Below, in pieces: positions 6,802 through 14,716 of a stretch of 19,438 nt of DNA; positions within the stretch are counted from its first letter, which is position 1, and each line of letters opens with the position of its first letter. This DNA is from JAGGVT01 sp965369605 (GTDB lineage: Bacteria; JAJVIF01; JAGGVT01). The stretch is from positions 1-19,438 of the forward strand of contig CBDURE010000061.1 of assembly GCA_965369605.1 (NCBI GenBank). Direction: 5' to 3'. A model generated the notes under the pieces. That model made no database searches. It was not told the origin of the DNA and saw nothing but the letters and a program-made list of their open reading frames with translations. Made by a program: the position numbers and the translations under genes.

Positions 6802-7526
6802 GCGAGAGTTTGTTTCCAGAGGATGCTGCGTTTATCAGCAGGATAAAAAGCCGGATTGATGGCTTAAAAGGAAAACCACTCCTGAGCGATTTTTTATTTC
6901 CGTGGGAGATAAGCCTTGTCAGGCATGTTGCGCTTGATACAGATTTACAGGTGGATGAATGGGGAGGAATGGAAAATGCTTTAAGAAAACGTGTTGTTGG
7001 TGCAACTCGTAAAATAAAGCGGTCGATGTTCAGAATCGAACTTGTTGAATTTAAGCCTCAGAGCAGGATTGTATATCACAATAAAAAAAGTGTATTGCAC
7101 GCGTTTTATGATAAGGGAGTGCCATCTGAATCGATGGGGGATATCATGCAGAGTGATGATTCGTGGTTTGTTCCTATTGATAAGAGTGCCAGCGATATTG
7201 AATTCAGCGATGCTGAATTGATTCATGATGTTGATTTGCCATCGGACGCAGTTAGAAAGTCGCAGCCGGCAATAAGCGGAACAACAGCATCGGTCAGATT
7301 GGATTCAATATGCTCTATTGCGTTTAAGCCATCGCGGGGGAAACTGAAAGGGTTGATTGCAAATGGTGGAGCGATGGTTGATTACAGGTTTGTTAATAAA
7401 GGTTCAAGGGAAATAGGCGAGGGCAGTGTGATATCGCTGAGGGGATTCCCGCGTTTTTGTCTGGTTGAAATTGGTGCTGTAACAAAGAAGGGTCGTGCGA
7501 GGGTTAGGGTGGATGTTTTGGATTGA
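6798..7526 (+). CDS. YlmH-like S4-domain RNA-binding protein
   Basis: 242 aa (B. subtilis YlmH is about 257). The N-terminal part carries the family pattern LLSDFLFPWEISLVRHV (28-44), a conserved beta segment (65-100) and GVPSESMGDIMQSDDSWFVPID (107-128), where the family has a GDI motif. The C-terminal S4 domain (about 165-225) reads SVRLDSICSIAFKPSRGKLKGLIANGGAMVDYRFVN, then ISLRGFPRF and KKGRARVRVDV. YlmH-type proteins bind RNA and have been linked to ribosome rescue and to cell division in Firmicutes. The TTG start overlaps the rarA stop (TTGA), with AAGGAG 8 nt upstream. Its pairing with rarA is unusual as far as I know, since ylmH is usually near divIVA in Gram-positives. It ends before a hairpin-rich spacer that faces a convergent gene. 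Confidence 0.85.
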   Translation: MSESLFPEDAAFISRIKSRIDGLKGKPLLSDFLFPWEISLVRHVALDTDLQVDEWGGMENALRKRVVGATRKIKRSMFRIELVEFKPQSRIVYHNKKSVLHAFYDKGVPSESMGDIMQSDDSWFVPIDKSASDIEFSDAELIHDVDLPSDAVRKSQPAISGTTASVRLDSICSIAFKPSRGKLKGLIANGGAMVDYRFVNKGSREIGEGSVISLRGFPRFCLVEIGAVTKKGRARVRVDVLD

Positions 7527-7547
7527 AGGATTGGTGTTAAGCGTTTC

Positions 7548-7598
7548 CCTTGTAACAAGGCGAGGACGCCTTTATGCGCCGGCAAGATTCCAGCGCTC
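7548..7598. repeat. String of three small hairpins (dispersed intergenic repeat)
   Basis: Three inverted repeats follow each other: CCTTG-TAA-CAAGG (7548-7560), GGCG-AGGA-CGCC (7559-7570) and GCGCCGG/CCAGCGC with one mismatch (7576-7596). AGATTCCAGCGCTC (7585-7598) recurs exactly at 11785-11798, so this belongs to a multicopy intergenic repeat family. It lies between convergent genes; there is no T-run on either side to make it an intrinsic terminator. Confidence 0.6.
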
Positions 7599-7637
7599 CC
7601 AGGAAAAAATATATTTGTAAAACGCAACAACATTTAA

Positions 7638-7668
7638 AATTTAATTGGTACCCGGTACAAATTAAATT
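7638..7668. repeat. 31-bp near-perfect palindrome
   Basis: AATTTAATT and AATTAAATT flank GTACC-C-GGTAC, giving 14 paired positions of 15 around a central C. It lies 11 bp after the stop of the truncated membrane-protein gene, in the convergent spacer with the YlmH-like gene. No T-run follows on either strand. It could be a protein-binding palindrome or a bidirectional hairpin. Confidence 0.65.
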
Positions 7669-7679
7669 GGGGCGACTAC

Positions 7680-8234
7680 TTATTCTCTGCTTTGTCTGCG
7701 ACGCCATGATTGATAATATGGGTAACCCTTTTCGGCGGCTTTAATCGCTGCTGTGGCGACGAGGCAGTTTTCGTTTTTTAATTTTGCCAGGTATATTATC
7801 GATGCCAGCGCTTGAATGAACTGCCCGTTTTCTCCGCCTGTGAATGTGAATGAAACCGAATTGGCCGCTGTTGAAATTGCGATGTTGTTTGTGTAATCCC
7901 TGCTGGTGGATGAATCATCCAGGTTGTAGGATACGGTGTCGGGGTCGAAATGGGAATATGGCCGAAAAAGGCTGAAAATGAACAGGTGGAATGCGCCTGC
8001 CATAAGGAACGCTCGCCCGTTGACATGGCGCTCATTTCCAATTGACAGGATGTTTTTGTATTTCATGCGTGCAACGCTGAAGAAACCGGAAAAAGTGATT
8101 TCATCCTTTTCTATCAGGATTCGTGTTACGCGCAGTGTTCGGACTAATCCAGCGATTGCGAAAATGCCAGCTATCATGATGAGTATGTATGATTGATTGT
8201 TGCTTATTTCAAAGCAGGTCGGGATAGTCAACAA
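7680..8234 (-). CDS. Truncated paralogue of the upstream membrane protein
   Basis: About 184 aa from the TTG at 8234. From residue 10 onward it aligns with the C-terminal 170 residues of the gene at 8209-9582. Shared blocks are a membrane segment ending GLVRTLRVTRI / GLKQTLLVTRI, then MKYKNI / IKYKNI, NGRA, FRPY / GRFYYY, FIQALASIIYLAKLKNENC / FIRALALLIYLGKTRNNNC, and AIKAAEK / AIRAAEK. It lacks the N-terminal acidic region, coiled coil and zinc ribbon. The start is uncertain: the frame is open to a TTG at 8300, deep inside the preceding gene and without a ribosome site; TTG at 8234 keeps the membrane segment whole; ATG at 8177 is the conservative choice. It is a membrane protein of unknown function, perhaps with a small PH-like beta domain after the membrane segment. 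It may be a duplication remnant rather than a working gene. Confidence 0.65.
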   Translation of the reverse strand: MLTIPTCFEISNNQSYILIMIAGIFAIAGLVRTLRVTRILIEKDEITFSGFFSVARMKYKNILSIGNERHVNGRAFLMAGAFHLFIFSLFRPYSHFDPDTVSYNLDDSSTSRDYTNNIAISTAANSVSFTFTGGENGQFIQALASIIYLAKLKNENCLVATAAIKAAEKGYPYYQSWRRRQSRE

Positions 8235-9582
8235 CCACTTTTTCCGCGGCTCGGATTGCGGGAATGTCAACGTGGCAATTGTTGTTTCTTGTTTTGCCAA
8301 GATAGATTAGCAATGCAAGCGCACGGATGAATTCGTGGTTGCCGTGTCCGCAGAAAACCCATTTAATCCGGATGTTGTGGGTTTTGAGAGTGATATGGTT
8401 GTTGTAATACGGGCTGATTGCGGACGTGTCAGGTATATTTTCCCAGAAGTAATCGTAGTCGTACCTCTCTAAGGAATAATAATAGAATCTGCCGAACAGG
8501 AGGAACATTATCCCCGGTGATGTGTGCGTGTTGAGCAATCGCGCCCGACCATTTAAAAGTCGCTTGTTTGTTATAGCGGCAATGTTTTTGTATTTGATTC
8601 GAAGCGGCGCAGAGGAGCCGTAGAAAGTGGCGCCCTCCTGGTCGAGCTGGATTCGCGTGACGAGAAGAGTTTGCTTTAAACCGTAATACGCGAAAATAGC
8701 GACTATTATCATAAACGACATTATGTAGAAATCAGAACTGTATGTGTAATCAGAAGTAGCAGCCCTGACCATAAAGATCAGTGCGGCGATTGTTGCCGCG
8801 ATTGCGACAACGAGATATGTAGTGTAGGAATTTGATCGGCATTCGCCATTGAAACGGATGTCCGGGTTATTGACAATTTCATCCGGAAGGTCGAGGCTCA
8901 TTTTCAAGCTTGTTGTCGAGAATTCACTGACACGAGACTTTGATCCCATTCCGGCGCGTTGATCACGCGCTTGCATTTTTTTGGTCAAGTCCTCGTCAGC
9001 ATCGAGATCGAATCCGCATTCTGAGCATTTCTCGCCGGTAACAAAAGGAAGGTCGATATTGTCAGCGCCGCAATTGGGGCATTTGATTTTGACTCCCTCC
9101 TTTTCCCGTTTCTCCTCAAGCCAGATTTCATAGGATGTCTTTTCTTTTTCCTTCGTTTTATCCTTAAGCGGGCGGCCGTAGACATCAATCTCCCACGGCA
9201 TTAATGGCGGGCTTTCGGATTCCTCAACCTGCGGTTTCTCCGGTTCTATAACAGGTTTTGCTTTTTCAATTGGGGTGAATATAACCTTTTCCTCTTTCGT
9301 GATTGATGGATCAGCCTTTTCGGGTGTGCGAGTTTTGGTTGCTTTCGACTCCTCGATAATCTTATCCAGTTCCTTGATTCGCTCCTGGATGGATTGCATC
9401 TGGATGGTTTCCATCTGGATGGATTGCATTTTCAAAGAGGTGTCATTGGGATCAGAATCGTCATCCGGCTTTTTGCCAAGCTTCGATGGTTTCGCGGAGC
9501 TTAGTTTTGTTGGACCTTTGCTGAAATCAAGCAAGCTGTCCTTTTCAAAATCAGGCTCGTCTATTTTATCCTCATCCGACAT
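8209..9582 (-). CDS. Zinc-ribbon, two-TM membrane protein of unknown function
   Basis: 457 aa from the ATG at 9582 (MSDEDKIDEPD), chosen because GGGAG lies 5 nt upstream; an in-frame ATG at 9618 has no good ribosome site. Order of parts: acidic, Lys/Pro-rich, probably disordered N-terminus; a short Gln-rich coiled coil (about 49-80, MQSIQ-type repeats then ERIKELDKIIEESK); a second charged linker; a zinc ribbon with CPNC and CSEC (168-171, 186-189); two membrane segments (about 254-272 and 285-302); then a C-terminal beta/alpha domain (LVTRIQLDQEGATFYG..LRIKYKNIAAI) ending in helix FIRALALLIYLGKTRNN. The part after the membrane segments resembles small PH-like or DUF6232-like membrane proteins, but weakly. 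A truncated copy follows directly downstream, overlapping at the end. Divergent from the gene at 9912. Confidence 0.75.
   Translation of the reverse strand: MSDEDKIDEPDFEKDSLLDFSKGPTKLSSAKPSKLGKKPDDDSDPNDTSLKMQSIQMETIQMQSIQERIKELDKIIEESKATKTRTPEKADPSITKEEKVIFTPIEKAKPVIEPEKPQVEESESPPLMPWEIDVYGRPLKDKTKEKEKTSYEIWLEEKREKEGVKIKCPNCGADNIDLPFVTGEKCSECGFDLDADEDLTKKMQARDQRAGMGSKSRVSEFSTTSLKMSLDLPDEIVNNPDIRFNGECRSNSYTTYLVVAIAATIAALIFMVRAATSDYTYSSDFYIMSFMIIVAIFAYYGLKQTLLVTRIQLDQEGATFYGSSAPLRIKYKNIAAITNKRLLNGRARLLNTHTSPGIMFLLFGRFYYYSLERYDYDYFWENIPDTSAISPYYNNHITLKTHNIRIKWVFCGHGNHEFIRALALLIYLGKTRNNNCHVDIPAIRAAEKVVVDYPDLL
9385..9429 (-). repeat. Three 15-bp tandem repeats inside the zinc-ribbon gene
   Basis: The repeats encode MQSIQ, METIQ and MQSIQ in a row, at the start of the predicted coiled coil. 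The unit is five codons, so length changes would stay in frame. Confidence 0.75.
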
Positions 9583-9675
9583 TTTTTCTCCCATAGAAGG
9601 TTGCTTCTCTATCATCATTTTACTTCAGGATAAGATTATTTCAATTGATATGACTGAAAATAGGGTAAGTTGTTG

Positions 9676-9748
9676 CAGGTGTTTTCACGTCCAAGTTTTG
9701 CATTTCACCCACAAATCACAAAAAGACGTGATGTGTGGGCGGCACCTG
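9676..9748. other. Nested stem-loop with alternative pairing in the divergent spacer
   Basis: An inner 12-bp stem with one mismatch (9708-9719 with 9728-9739, 8-nt loop) is enclosed by an outer CAGGTG/CACCTG pair (9676-9681, 9743-9748). A competing pair, CACGTC (9686-9691) with GACGTG (9725-9730), would break the inner stem. The element lies about 95 nt upstream of the minus-strand gene and 165 nt upstream of the plus-strand gene, so it could be a leader RNA structure for either one, or a DNA operator. No run of T follows. Nothing else is recognisable in the 330-bp spacer. Confidence 0.45.
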
Positions 9749-9911
9749 TAGAACATATCTGTAAAATGTAGCGGCGGTTTGAAAATGGCATTTCAGGGGC
9801 GAATATTTCAACCTGTGATTGCATTGTGGTATCCAACTTGAATATAGGAGAAAACAGTCGTGGAGTGTTATGATTATTAATTATGATTAAACTCAGTATG
9901 GAGAGTAATTG

Positions 9912-10331
9912 GTGAAAATGAAAACAAACTGGAAATATCCATTTATCGCGATGATTGTGATTATTCTCGCAGTTATATTCGTCATGCCTTTGATCGCGGG
10001 GCCGGGCGAAACGGATGACCCTCTTGTATCGCTTTCATACCTTCAAACCGTATCCCGCCTCGGTGAGATCCAACTCAGGCAGAATGAGGAATTCCCGATG
10101 GAATCCGGGATGGTGTTTATTCTTGTGGATGGCAAAGCTGAACTTCGCGGAGTGGGCGATTACGTGTTGATTGATTTGACAATTGGCAAGAGTTATAAAA
10201 GGGGCAACAAGGTTACTGAAAATCATCTGTGTGTTGTGACCGGAGGGAGTGATGTTAATCTTGTCGCGCGGAAGGATGTGAAAATTCTGATTAACGGCGG
10301 GGATGCGAATCCGCTTCGCCACGGAATGTGA
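9912..10331 (+). CDS. Small membrane-anchored protein of a PGS..DPLV-type family
   Basis: 139 aa. A hydrophobic segment (about 10-29) followed by GPGETDDPLVSLSYLQTV is a signal anchor or signal peptide, then a compact beta domain outside the membrane: LRQNEEFPMESGMVFILVDGKAELRGVGDYVLIDLTIGKSYKRG, then KVTENHLCVVTGG and VKILINGG. The order of PG..DPLVS.SY, a central FILVDGKA, DLT.GK.. G..V..NHL and a final V.I.GG strand matches, from memory, a small secreted family common in Firmicutes with no known function. The GTG at 9912 has GGAG 8 nt upstream; TTG 9909 and ATG 9918 are in the same frame but spaced less well. It ends 7 nt before the metallopeptidase gene, so the two form an operon and may work together at the envelope. 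Confidence 0.75.
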   Translation: MKMKTNWKYPFIAMIVIILAVIFVMPLIAGPGETDDPLVSLSYLQTVSRLGEIQLRQNEEFPMESGMVFILVDGKAELRGVGDYVLIDLTIGKSYKRGNKVTENHLCVVTGGSDVNLVARKDVKILINGGDANPLRHGM

Positions 10332-10338
10332 GATTGCG

Positions 10339-11475
10339 ATGAAATCATGCTCAACAAGCATATTTGTTTTTATCCTGATTGCGTTTGCGCTTTGTGTGCA
10401 GGTTCAAGCGGCAACTGATGAGAAGAAGACTCCGTCTGATGAATCGACCGCATCCAAAGAGGAAAAGGTTTCAAGAGCTATTCGTGAAATTGAGGAGCAT
10501 TTCGGGTTATGCGAGGATGCTGAAATAAACGATAAGCTCGAAAGGGTGTCGTTGCTGCTTCTGGATGCTCTTTCCGATGAGGAGAAGGAGATAGCGGATT
10601 TCAGATTTAAAGTGCTCGATGATGACATGGTCAACGCGTTTGCCCTGTCTGATGGGCATATGTATTACTTTCGCGGACTTGTTGAACTGACTAAAACCGA
10701 TGATCAGCTGGCGGGAGTTGTAGGGCATGAGCTGACTCATGTAGTTCATAAACATTCGAAGAAAATGGCAAGCGAATCGCTTCCGTGGATGCTGGGCGGC
10801 ATTGCGCTGGCGGTAGTGTCAAAGGAACCAGCGGCGGCTTTGGCGGGTGAAATGTTCGCGCAGGCTCACGCGGAGGCGTATGGCCGTAAAGCGGAGGAGG
10901 ATGCAGACCAGTATGGTTTGAAACTAATGATTCGTGCCGGTTATGATCCAATCGGGATGCTTCAGTTTTTCAGTTTCATGAAGGAGGAGGAAAAACGTAA
11001 TCCGCATCTTTTCCAGAATTACTTTCTGGTTCACCCGTACGCCCACGAACGGATTGACTCGCAGAAGAAGATACTGCGTGAAATGGGCTATGACGTTCCC
11101 GATTCGATAATCCGTTCATGGTTGTGCAGCGGGATTAAAGCGCGTGAAGAGGAGGGAGTTAATCTGGTTGATATTGAGTTTGGCAGTGAGTTGATTTTCA
11201 CAATTGCGGGACACGATGCTGAATCGCTTGAAGACAGGGCGAAAAAGATTACAACAACACTTGATGAAATAATCGGAAGCGGCGCTAACCGTTTCAGTTT
11301 CAGGATGGTTAGTGATGATGACAGGGCATGGCTGCAGGCAAAGGGTCGGATATTCTATGAACCTGAGGATTTGGATGTTGAAAAATCAGGCGTTGGCAGG
11401 GATGAGTTTTTGAAAGCCGTGCTGAAAAAAATCCAGCGTTTGTTGTGGGAGGAGCGGGTTAAGCAGAGGATTTAG
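10339..11475 (+). CDS. Secreted M48-family zinc metallopeptidase
   Basis: 378 aa. Signal peptide (residues 1-24, cleavage near VQA/ATD), a charged linker, then the peptidase domain. NAFALSDGHMYYFRGLVEL (99-117) is the conserved strand before the active site. The HExxH motif is HELTH (130-134) in VVGHELTHVVHKH, and the third zinc ligand is Glu186 in RKAEEDADQYG, the R..E..AD pattern of the family. Residues 228-240 (YFLVHPYAHERID) carry the HP...R motif after the active site. The layout resembles periplasmic BepA/LoiP-type peptidases that act in envelope protein quality control, but without TPR repeats; residues 250-378 form an additional domain of unknown role. I chose ATG 10339, 7 nt after the previous stop, because it opens directly into the signal peptide; an in-frame ATG at 10303 lies within the previous gene. 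Confidence 0.9.
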   Translation: MKSCSTSIFVFILIAFALCVQVQAATDEKKTPSDESTASKEEKVSRAIREIEEHFGLCEDAEINDKLERVSLLLLDALSDEEKEIADFRFKVLDDDMVNAFALSDGHMYYFRGLVELTKTDDQLAGVVGHELTHVVHKHSKKMASESLPWMLGGIALAVVSKEPAAALAGEMFAQAHAEAYGRKAEEDADQYGLKLMIRAGYDPIGMLQFFSFMKEEEKRNPHLFQNYFLVHPYAHERIDSQKKILREMGYDVPDSIIRSWLCSGIKAREEEGVNLVDIEFGSELIFTIAGHDAESLEDRAKKITTTLDEIIGSGANRFSFRMVSDDDRAWLQAKGRIFYEPEDLDVEKSGVGRDEFLKAVLKKIQRLLWEERVKQRI

Positions 11476-11484
11476 TTTTTTTTA

Positions 11485-11548
11485 GTTAGCAGGTTAGCAG
11501 GTTAGCAAGTTAGTAAGTTAGAAGGTTAGCAGGTTAGTAAGTTAGCAG
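11485..11548. repeat. 8-bp tandem repeat, eight copies
   Basis: Eight consecutive copies of GTTAGCAG or close variants (GTTAGCAA, GTTAGTAA, GTTAGAAG) start right after a run of eight T that follows the metallopeptidase stop, with a partial ninth (GTTGG). There are no spacers, so this is not a CRISPR. It is intergenic and not obviously folded. Confidence 0.9.
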
Positions 11549-11654
11549 GTTGGTGTTGTGGTGCAGGCATCCTTGGGCTTTTGAAAAAGCTTGTTAGTAC
11601 TGTAACCCGGTCATGCCGTCCCGTACAAAATCAACAATTACCTGTTAGGTGAAT

Positions 11655-11702
11655 CAGGCATGCCGGGGTCTCGCGTAAATAGCCACCTCCCCGGAATGCC
11701 TG
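11655..11702. repeat. Strong 14-bp inverted repeat in intergenic repeat cluster
   Basis: CAGGCATGCCGGGG (11655-11668) pairs with CCCCGGAATGCCTG (11689-11702) with one mismatch and a 20-nt loop. It lies between convergent genes and may also act as a transcription stop, though no T-run follows. Nearby fragments (GGCATTCC at 11741, CCGGTCATGCCG at 11608) look like broken copies of the same arms. The rest of the 335-bp spacer holds only repeats. Confidence 0.6.
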
Positions 11703-11768
11703 CAAACATTGAATAATTAATTCACTCTTTTTGATAAAGGCATTCCAGGTTACATTAAAACCTATCCC

Positions 11769-11798
11769 TTTTTCAACAGCCCCCAGATTCCAGCGCTC
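11769..11798. repeat. Repeat fragments shared with two other spacers
   Basis: The minus strand GGGGCTGTTGAAAAA (11769-11783) matches 5244-5258, and AGATTCCAGCGCTC (11785-11798) matches 7585-7598 exactly. This spacer therefore joins pieces of two dispersed repeats, just after the stop of the lipoprotein gene. Confidence 0.65.
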
Positions 11799-11810
11799 TC
11801 GGGGGGATTT

Positions 11811-14633
11811 TTAAGATCCGGAATCGTACATAATCTGGTAGCTTCCCGTTCGACGGTCAGTCCAGACAATATGCACCGTACCGCATCTATCAAGCGCCAT
11901 CTGCGGATTGTATGAATAAAATCCCACTGCATCATCAACCTTTGTGAATGATTCCCATGTTACGCCATCATCGTATGATTCAGTGAACTGCATCTGATAT
12001 GAGGGGAATGCTTCCTTTAAAACAACGAACCAGTGGCCATCAGCGGTGCATTCCAACGCTCCTGCCCATGCTAATCCGGTTGGGTTTTCTGATAATTCAA
12101 CTGGAGCTGCCCATGATGATCCTTGGATGTCATTGGCTTTGAAGAATCCATGAATATATGATGGAACAGCGCTGTCATTGTAGCGGGACAGAATTCCGGG
12201 TATGCCTGTTTGCGGCTGGATAACCAGTGTTGATTCATAAGGTCCTGAGGGGGTAGTACCAGAATGAGTGAAAACAACCACATCTGTTCCCCATGTTGCG
12301 CCGTTATCGGTTGAACGGTCAAATAGAATGTTTCCAGTGCCGCCATAGTTAACCGGATCAGACCATGCGACATTAACAGACTGGTCCACCGGGCTGATAT
12401 AGATGCCTGGCTGATACGAGTCGGTTGCGGAGTCGTCGATTGTGTGGTGTGTCCAGTTCTGCCAGTCATCAGTTGTGGTGGTTGCCACGACAATATCATA
12501 ATTGCTCAGAACGATTTGGTCGGAATATGAGATATAAATCCGCGCGGGATCAACGCTGTCATCGATGACAATTCCGCCGTGGATTTGGTTGCTGCCGCCG
12601 GGTGGATTTGGGTTTACTTTCACCGGAGTTGCCCATGAATCGCCTCTATCCTGACTTCTGGTTGCATAGCAGTCATAGGTGATATCGGATGCCTGGCTCT
12701 TGTAGGCGATGTAAATGTCACTTGTGTTGCCATCGACCCAGAGATTGCAGCCTTCTGTTCGTTCAAGGTTTGGAGCGGTATAGGTGGTTACTTGAACGGG
12801 ATTTTCCCATGTTGCTCCCATATCTTCTGATCGAACGAAATAAATGTTTCTTGGAGTTGTTACCGTGTAGAAAGTAACATACAGGTCATCGCCGTAAATG
12901 CGGATAGCTCTTTGCCCTGTGTTCAGCACAAATCCCAGCAATGATGATGAAATCGGGGTGTCAGTTCCCCATCCGGTTGTCGGGTATGTGTCTGTGATAG
13001 TGATTGGAACGGTGCAGATTGAGGATTCAGTAAGGTTGTCGGTAACCCTGAGGGCGACATCTCTTGTGCCGGATTCGCAGAGAGAGGGATTTACGATATC
13101 GCCTGTGTCATCAATGTCGAAAGTGATGCCGTCATAATCGTAATCCCATTCGTAAGAAATTATTGTAGATGAACCGGTCGCGGATGAACCGCTGCCGTCG
13201 AATTGGATTGGGTCTCCCTGAATGATATCCACCGGGTCGGGGTCAGTTACAATCACGCAGTTCGGAATAGTTGAAATCACTTCGATTTCAAACGATTGAT
13301 ATGCCGCGAATTCTGAAATATCGAAAAGGCCATCGAGAGGACTGTCAGTTGGCCCAACTCGTTCGATTCCGTCCATGCCGTCCAGAAGCGCATTTGTATT
13401 CAGTCCGGAAGAGTAGGAATCGAGGACTTTTATTAGTCCGGTGTAGAAACCCTCATCCGCCGCGCCTGTGTTTGTTACGGTAATTTCGTATGTCAGCGGG
13501 TCCGCGGGATCGTTGCCCGTACCGCTAATTTCAACTGGTGAATTTACAATAACAGGCGTGAGTGTAACCTGCGGGATTTCAATTGAAATGCTGCCGACAG
13601 ATGAATCCGCGAGCATTTCATCGAGATCTGTTCCGACTGCGACTCCGTGATTGTAATCGAGAACTTTGATATGAAATGTTGCGGTTGATGTGTCAAGTCC
13701 GGCGATTAAACCGTTCTCGGCGATTTCGATTTTAACTTCGCTTGCGGCTTTTTTATTATGCTGCGGGATTCGGAATTCAGGATTGAACCTGTCGTTTTTA
13801 GTCGCGGCGGACACAGCGTACGTGCACTCGACAGCGTAGATGAAATCCATATCCGCGCCGGCTGTTGATTGGAAAATGTAATTTTTGAAATCGTAATCAC
13901 AACCCATAGCCATTACAAGGCAGCCATTCGGGCCGGGGGTTGTTACGCTTTGGAATCCATTCGGATTTGATGCGGAGAAATTGCCTGAGGAGTAATCGTC
14001 GAAATGCAGGATATACGGATGAATTGTGGCTGTTGTGTTGAGGATGCCGTCGAGCATGTCATCGAGATACGGTGAGTAGCCATCCGCGTTGGTTAGGAAA
14101 AAGTTGCCGATCGTTTCACCAATTGATGAAAAGACAATCGGCGTAGTGCCGCCATCGGAGACAATTACGCCTTCGATATTGAAGACGTGCAGGTCGGCGC
14201 GATTTTTCCCCGTGATTGGCATCGCCGGATTGCCGGGCATAAACGGGTGTTTGAGTCCGATGCTGAGGACGATATTGCCGTCGCTGTTTAATGAAATTGA
14301 CTGTAGTTTGACACAGTCGGTACATGGTGCGACGGACATGAATCCGCTAATATCGACCACCTCAAGAACATCCTCAAGCGAGCCGTTTCTCGCGGGAACA
14401 ATTTCACCGGTCAGGTTTTTAGTATCAACGTGAACATTGTAGAGTCCAAGTACGCTGACACCCCCGGCGGGTCTGCCATCGGGGAGGTATTCGCTGATTC
14501 CGGCATTGATGTTTCCGTTTGTAAATGAATTGGACGGTTGTTCATCCGGTGTAACAGGAGAAGTTCCGTGGCTTGAGCATCCGATAATCATGATTAAGGC
14601 AATGGCAGGGAAGGTTAGTGATAAACGGTTCAT
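11811..14633 (-). CDS. Lipoprotein with CxxCVKL domain, PKD domain and BNR/Asp-box propeller
   Basis: 940 aa. Lipobox IIGC with lipidated Cys19, then a Ser/Thr/Pro linker. Residues about 45-450 form a large domain I cannot name, with ADGRPAGG-like YLPDGRPAGGVSVLGLY, APCTDCVKL (Cys104, Cys107), NRADLHVFNIEG (145-156), YDFKNYIF and a late beta-sandwich (VIVNSPVEISG...). Residues about 459-548 form a PKD domain (PIQFDGSGS..IISYEWDYDYDG..VALRVTDN). Residues about 565-940 are a sialidase-like beta-propeller with four Asp boxes: SEDMGATW 602, SQDRGDSW 660, STDNGATW 774 and SYDDGVTW 886. No sialidase arginine triad or RIP motif is obvious, so binding or display is likelier than glycosidase activity. 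GAGGTG lies 4 nt before the ATG. A paralogue follows upstream on the same strand after 591 bp. Confidence 0.85.
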   Translation of the reverse strand: MNRLSLTFPAIALIMIIGCSSHGTSPVTPDEQPSNSFTNGNINAGISEYLPDGRPAGGVSVLGLYNVHVDTKNLTGEIVPARNGSLEDVLEVVDISGFMSVAPCTDCVKLQSISLNSDGNIVLSIGLKHPFMPGNPAMPITGKNRADLHVFNIEGVIVSDGGTTPIVFSSIGETIGNFFLTNADGYSPYLDDMLDGILNTTATIHPYILHFDDYSSGNFSASNPNGFQSVTTPGPNGCLVMAMGCDYDFKNYIFQSTAGADMDFIYAVECTYAVSAATKNDRFNPEFRIPQHNKKAASEVKIEIAENGLIAGLDTSTATFHIKVLDYNHGVAVGTDLDEMLADSSVGSISIEIPQVTLTPVIVNSPVEISGTGNDPADPLTYEITVTNTGAADEGFYTGLIKVLDSYSSGLNTNALLDGMDGIERVGPTDSPLDGLFDISEFAAYQSFEIEVISTIPNCVIVTDPDPVDIIQGDPIQFDGSGSSATGSSTIISYEWDYDYDGITFDIDDTGDIVNPSLCESGTRDVALRVTDNLTESSICTVPITITDTYPTTGWGTDTPISSSLLGFVLNTGQRAIRIYGDDLYVTFYTVTTPRNIYFVRSEDMGATWENPVQVTTYTAPNLERTEGCNLWVDGNTSDIYIAYKSQASDITYDCYATRSQDRGDSWATPVKVNPNPPGGSNQIHGGIVIDDSVDPARIYISYSDQIVLSNYDIVVATTTTDDWQNWTHHTIDDSATDSYQPGIYISPVDQSVNVAWSDPVNYGGTGNILFDRSTDNGATWGTDVVVFTHSGTTPSGPYESTLVIQPQTGIPGILSRYNDSAVPSYIHGFFKANDIQGSSWAAPVELSENPTGLAWAGALECTADGHWFVVLKEAFPSYQMQFTESYDDGVTWESFTKVDDAVGFYSYNPQMALDRCGTVHIVWTDRRTGSYQIMYDSGS

Positions 14634-14716
14634 AAGTCACCTCGCGTGTTTGAGCGAATGTGAATAAATGAAAACTGTTGAATCCTCAGGGTACTGCAAC
14701 GATTAATAGAGATTAA

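Noticed and set aside
8235..8300. Longer start (TTG 8300) for the truncated paralogue
   Set aside because: It would overlap the preceding gene by 92 nt, has no ribosome site, and similarity to the paralogue begins only near 8209.
9275..9751. 158-residue plus-strand frame opposite the zinc-ribbon gene
   Set aside because: Low-complexity Ser-rich product antisense to a gene with a clear zinc ribbon and ribosome site; it has no recognisable domain.
11485..11548. CRISPR array
   Set aside because: Eight-base units without unique spacers and no cas genes; a simple tandem repeat.
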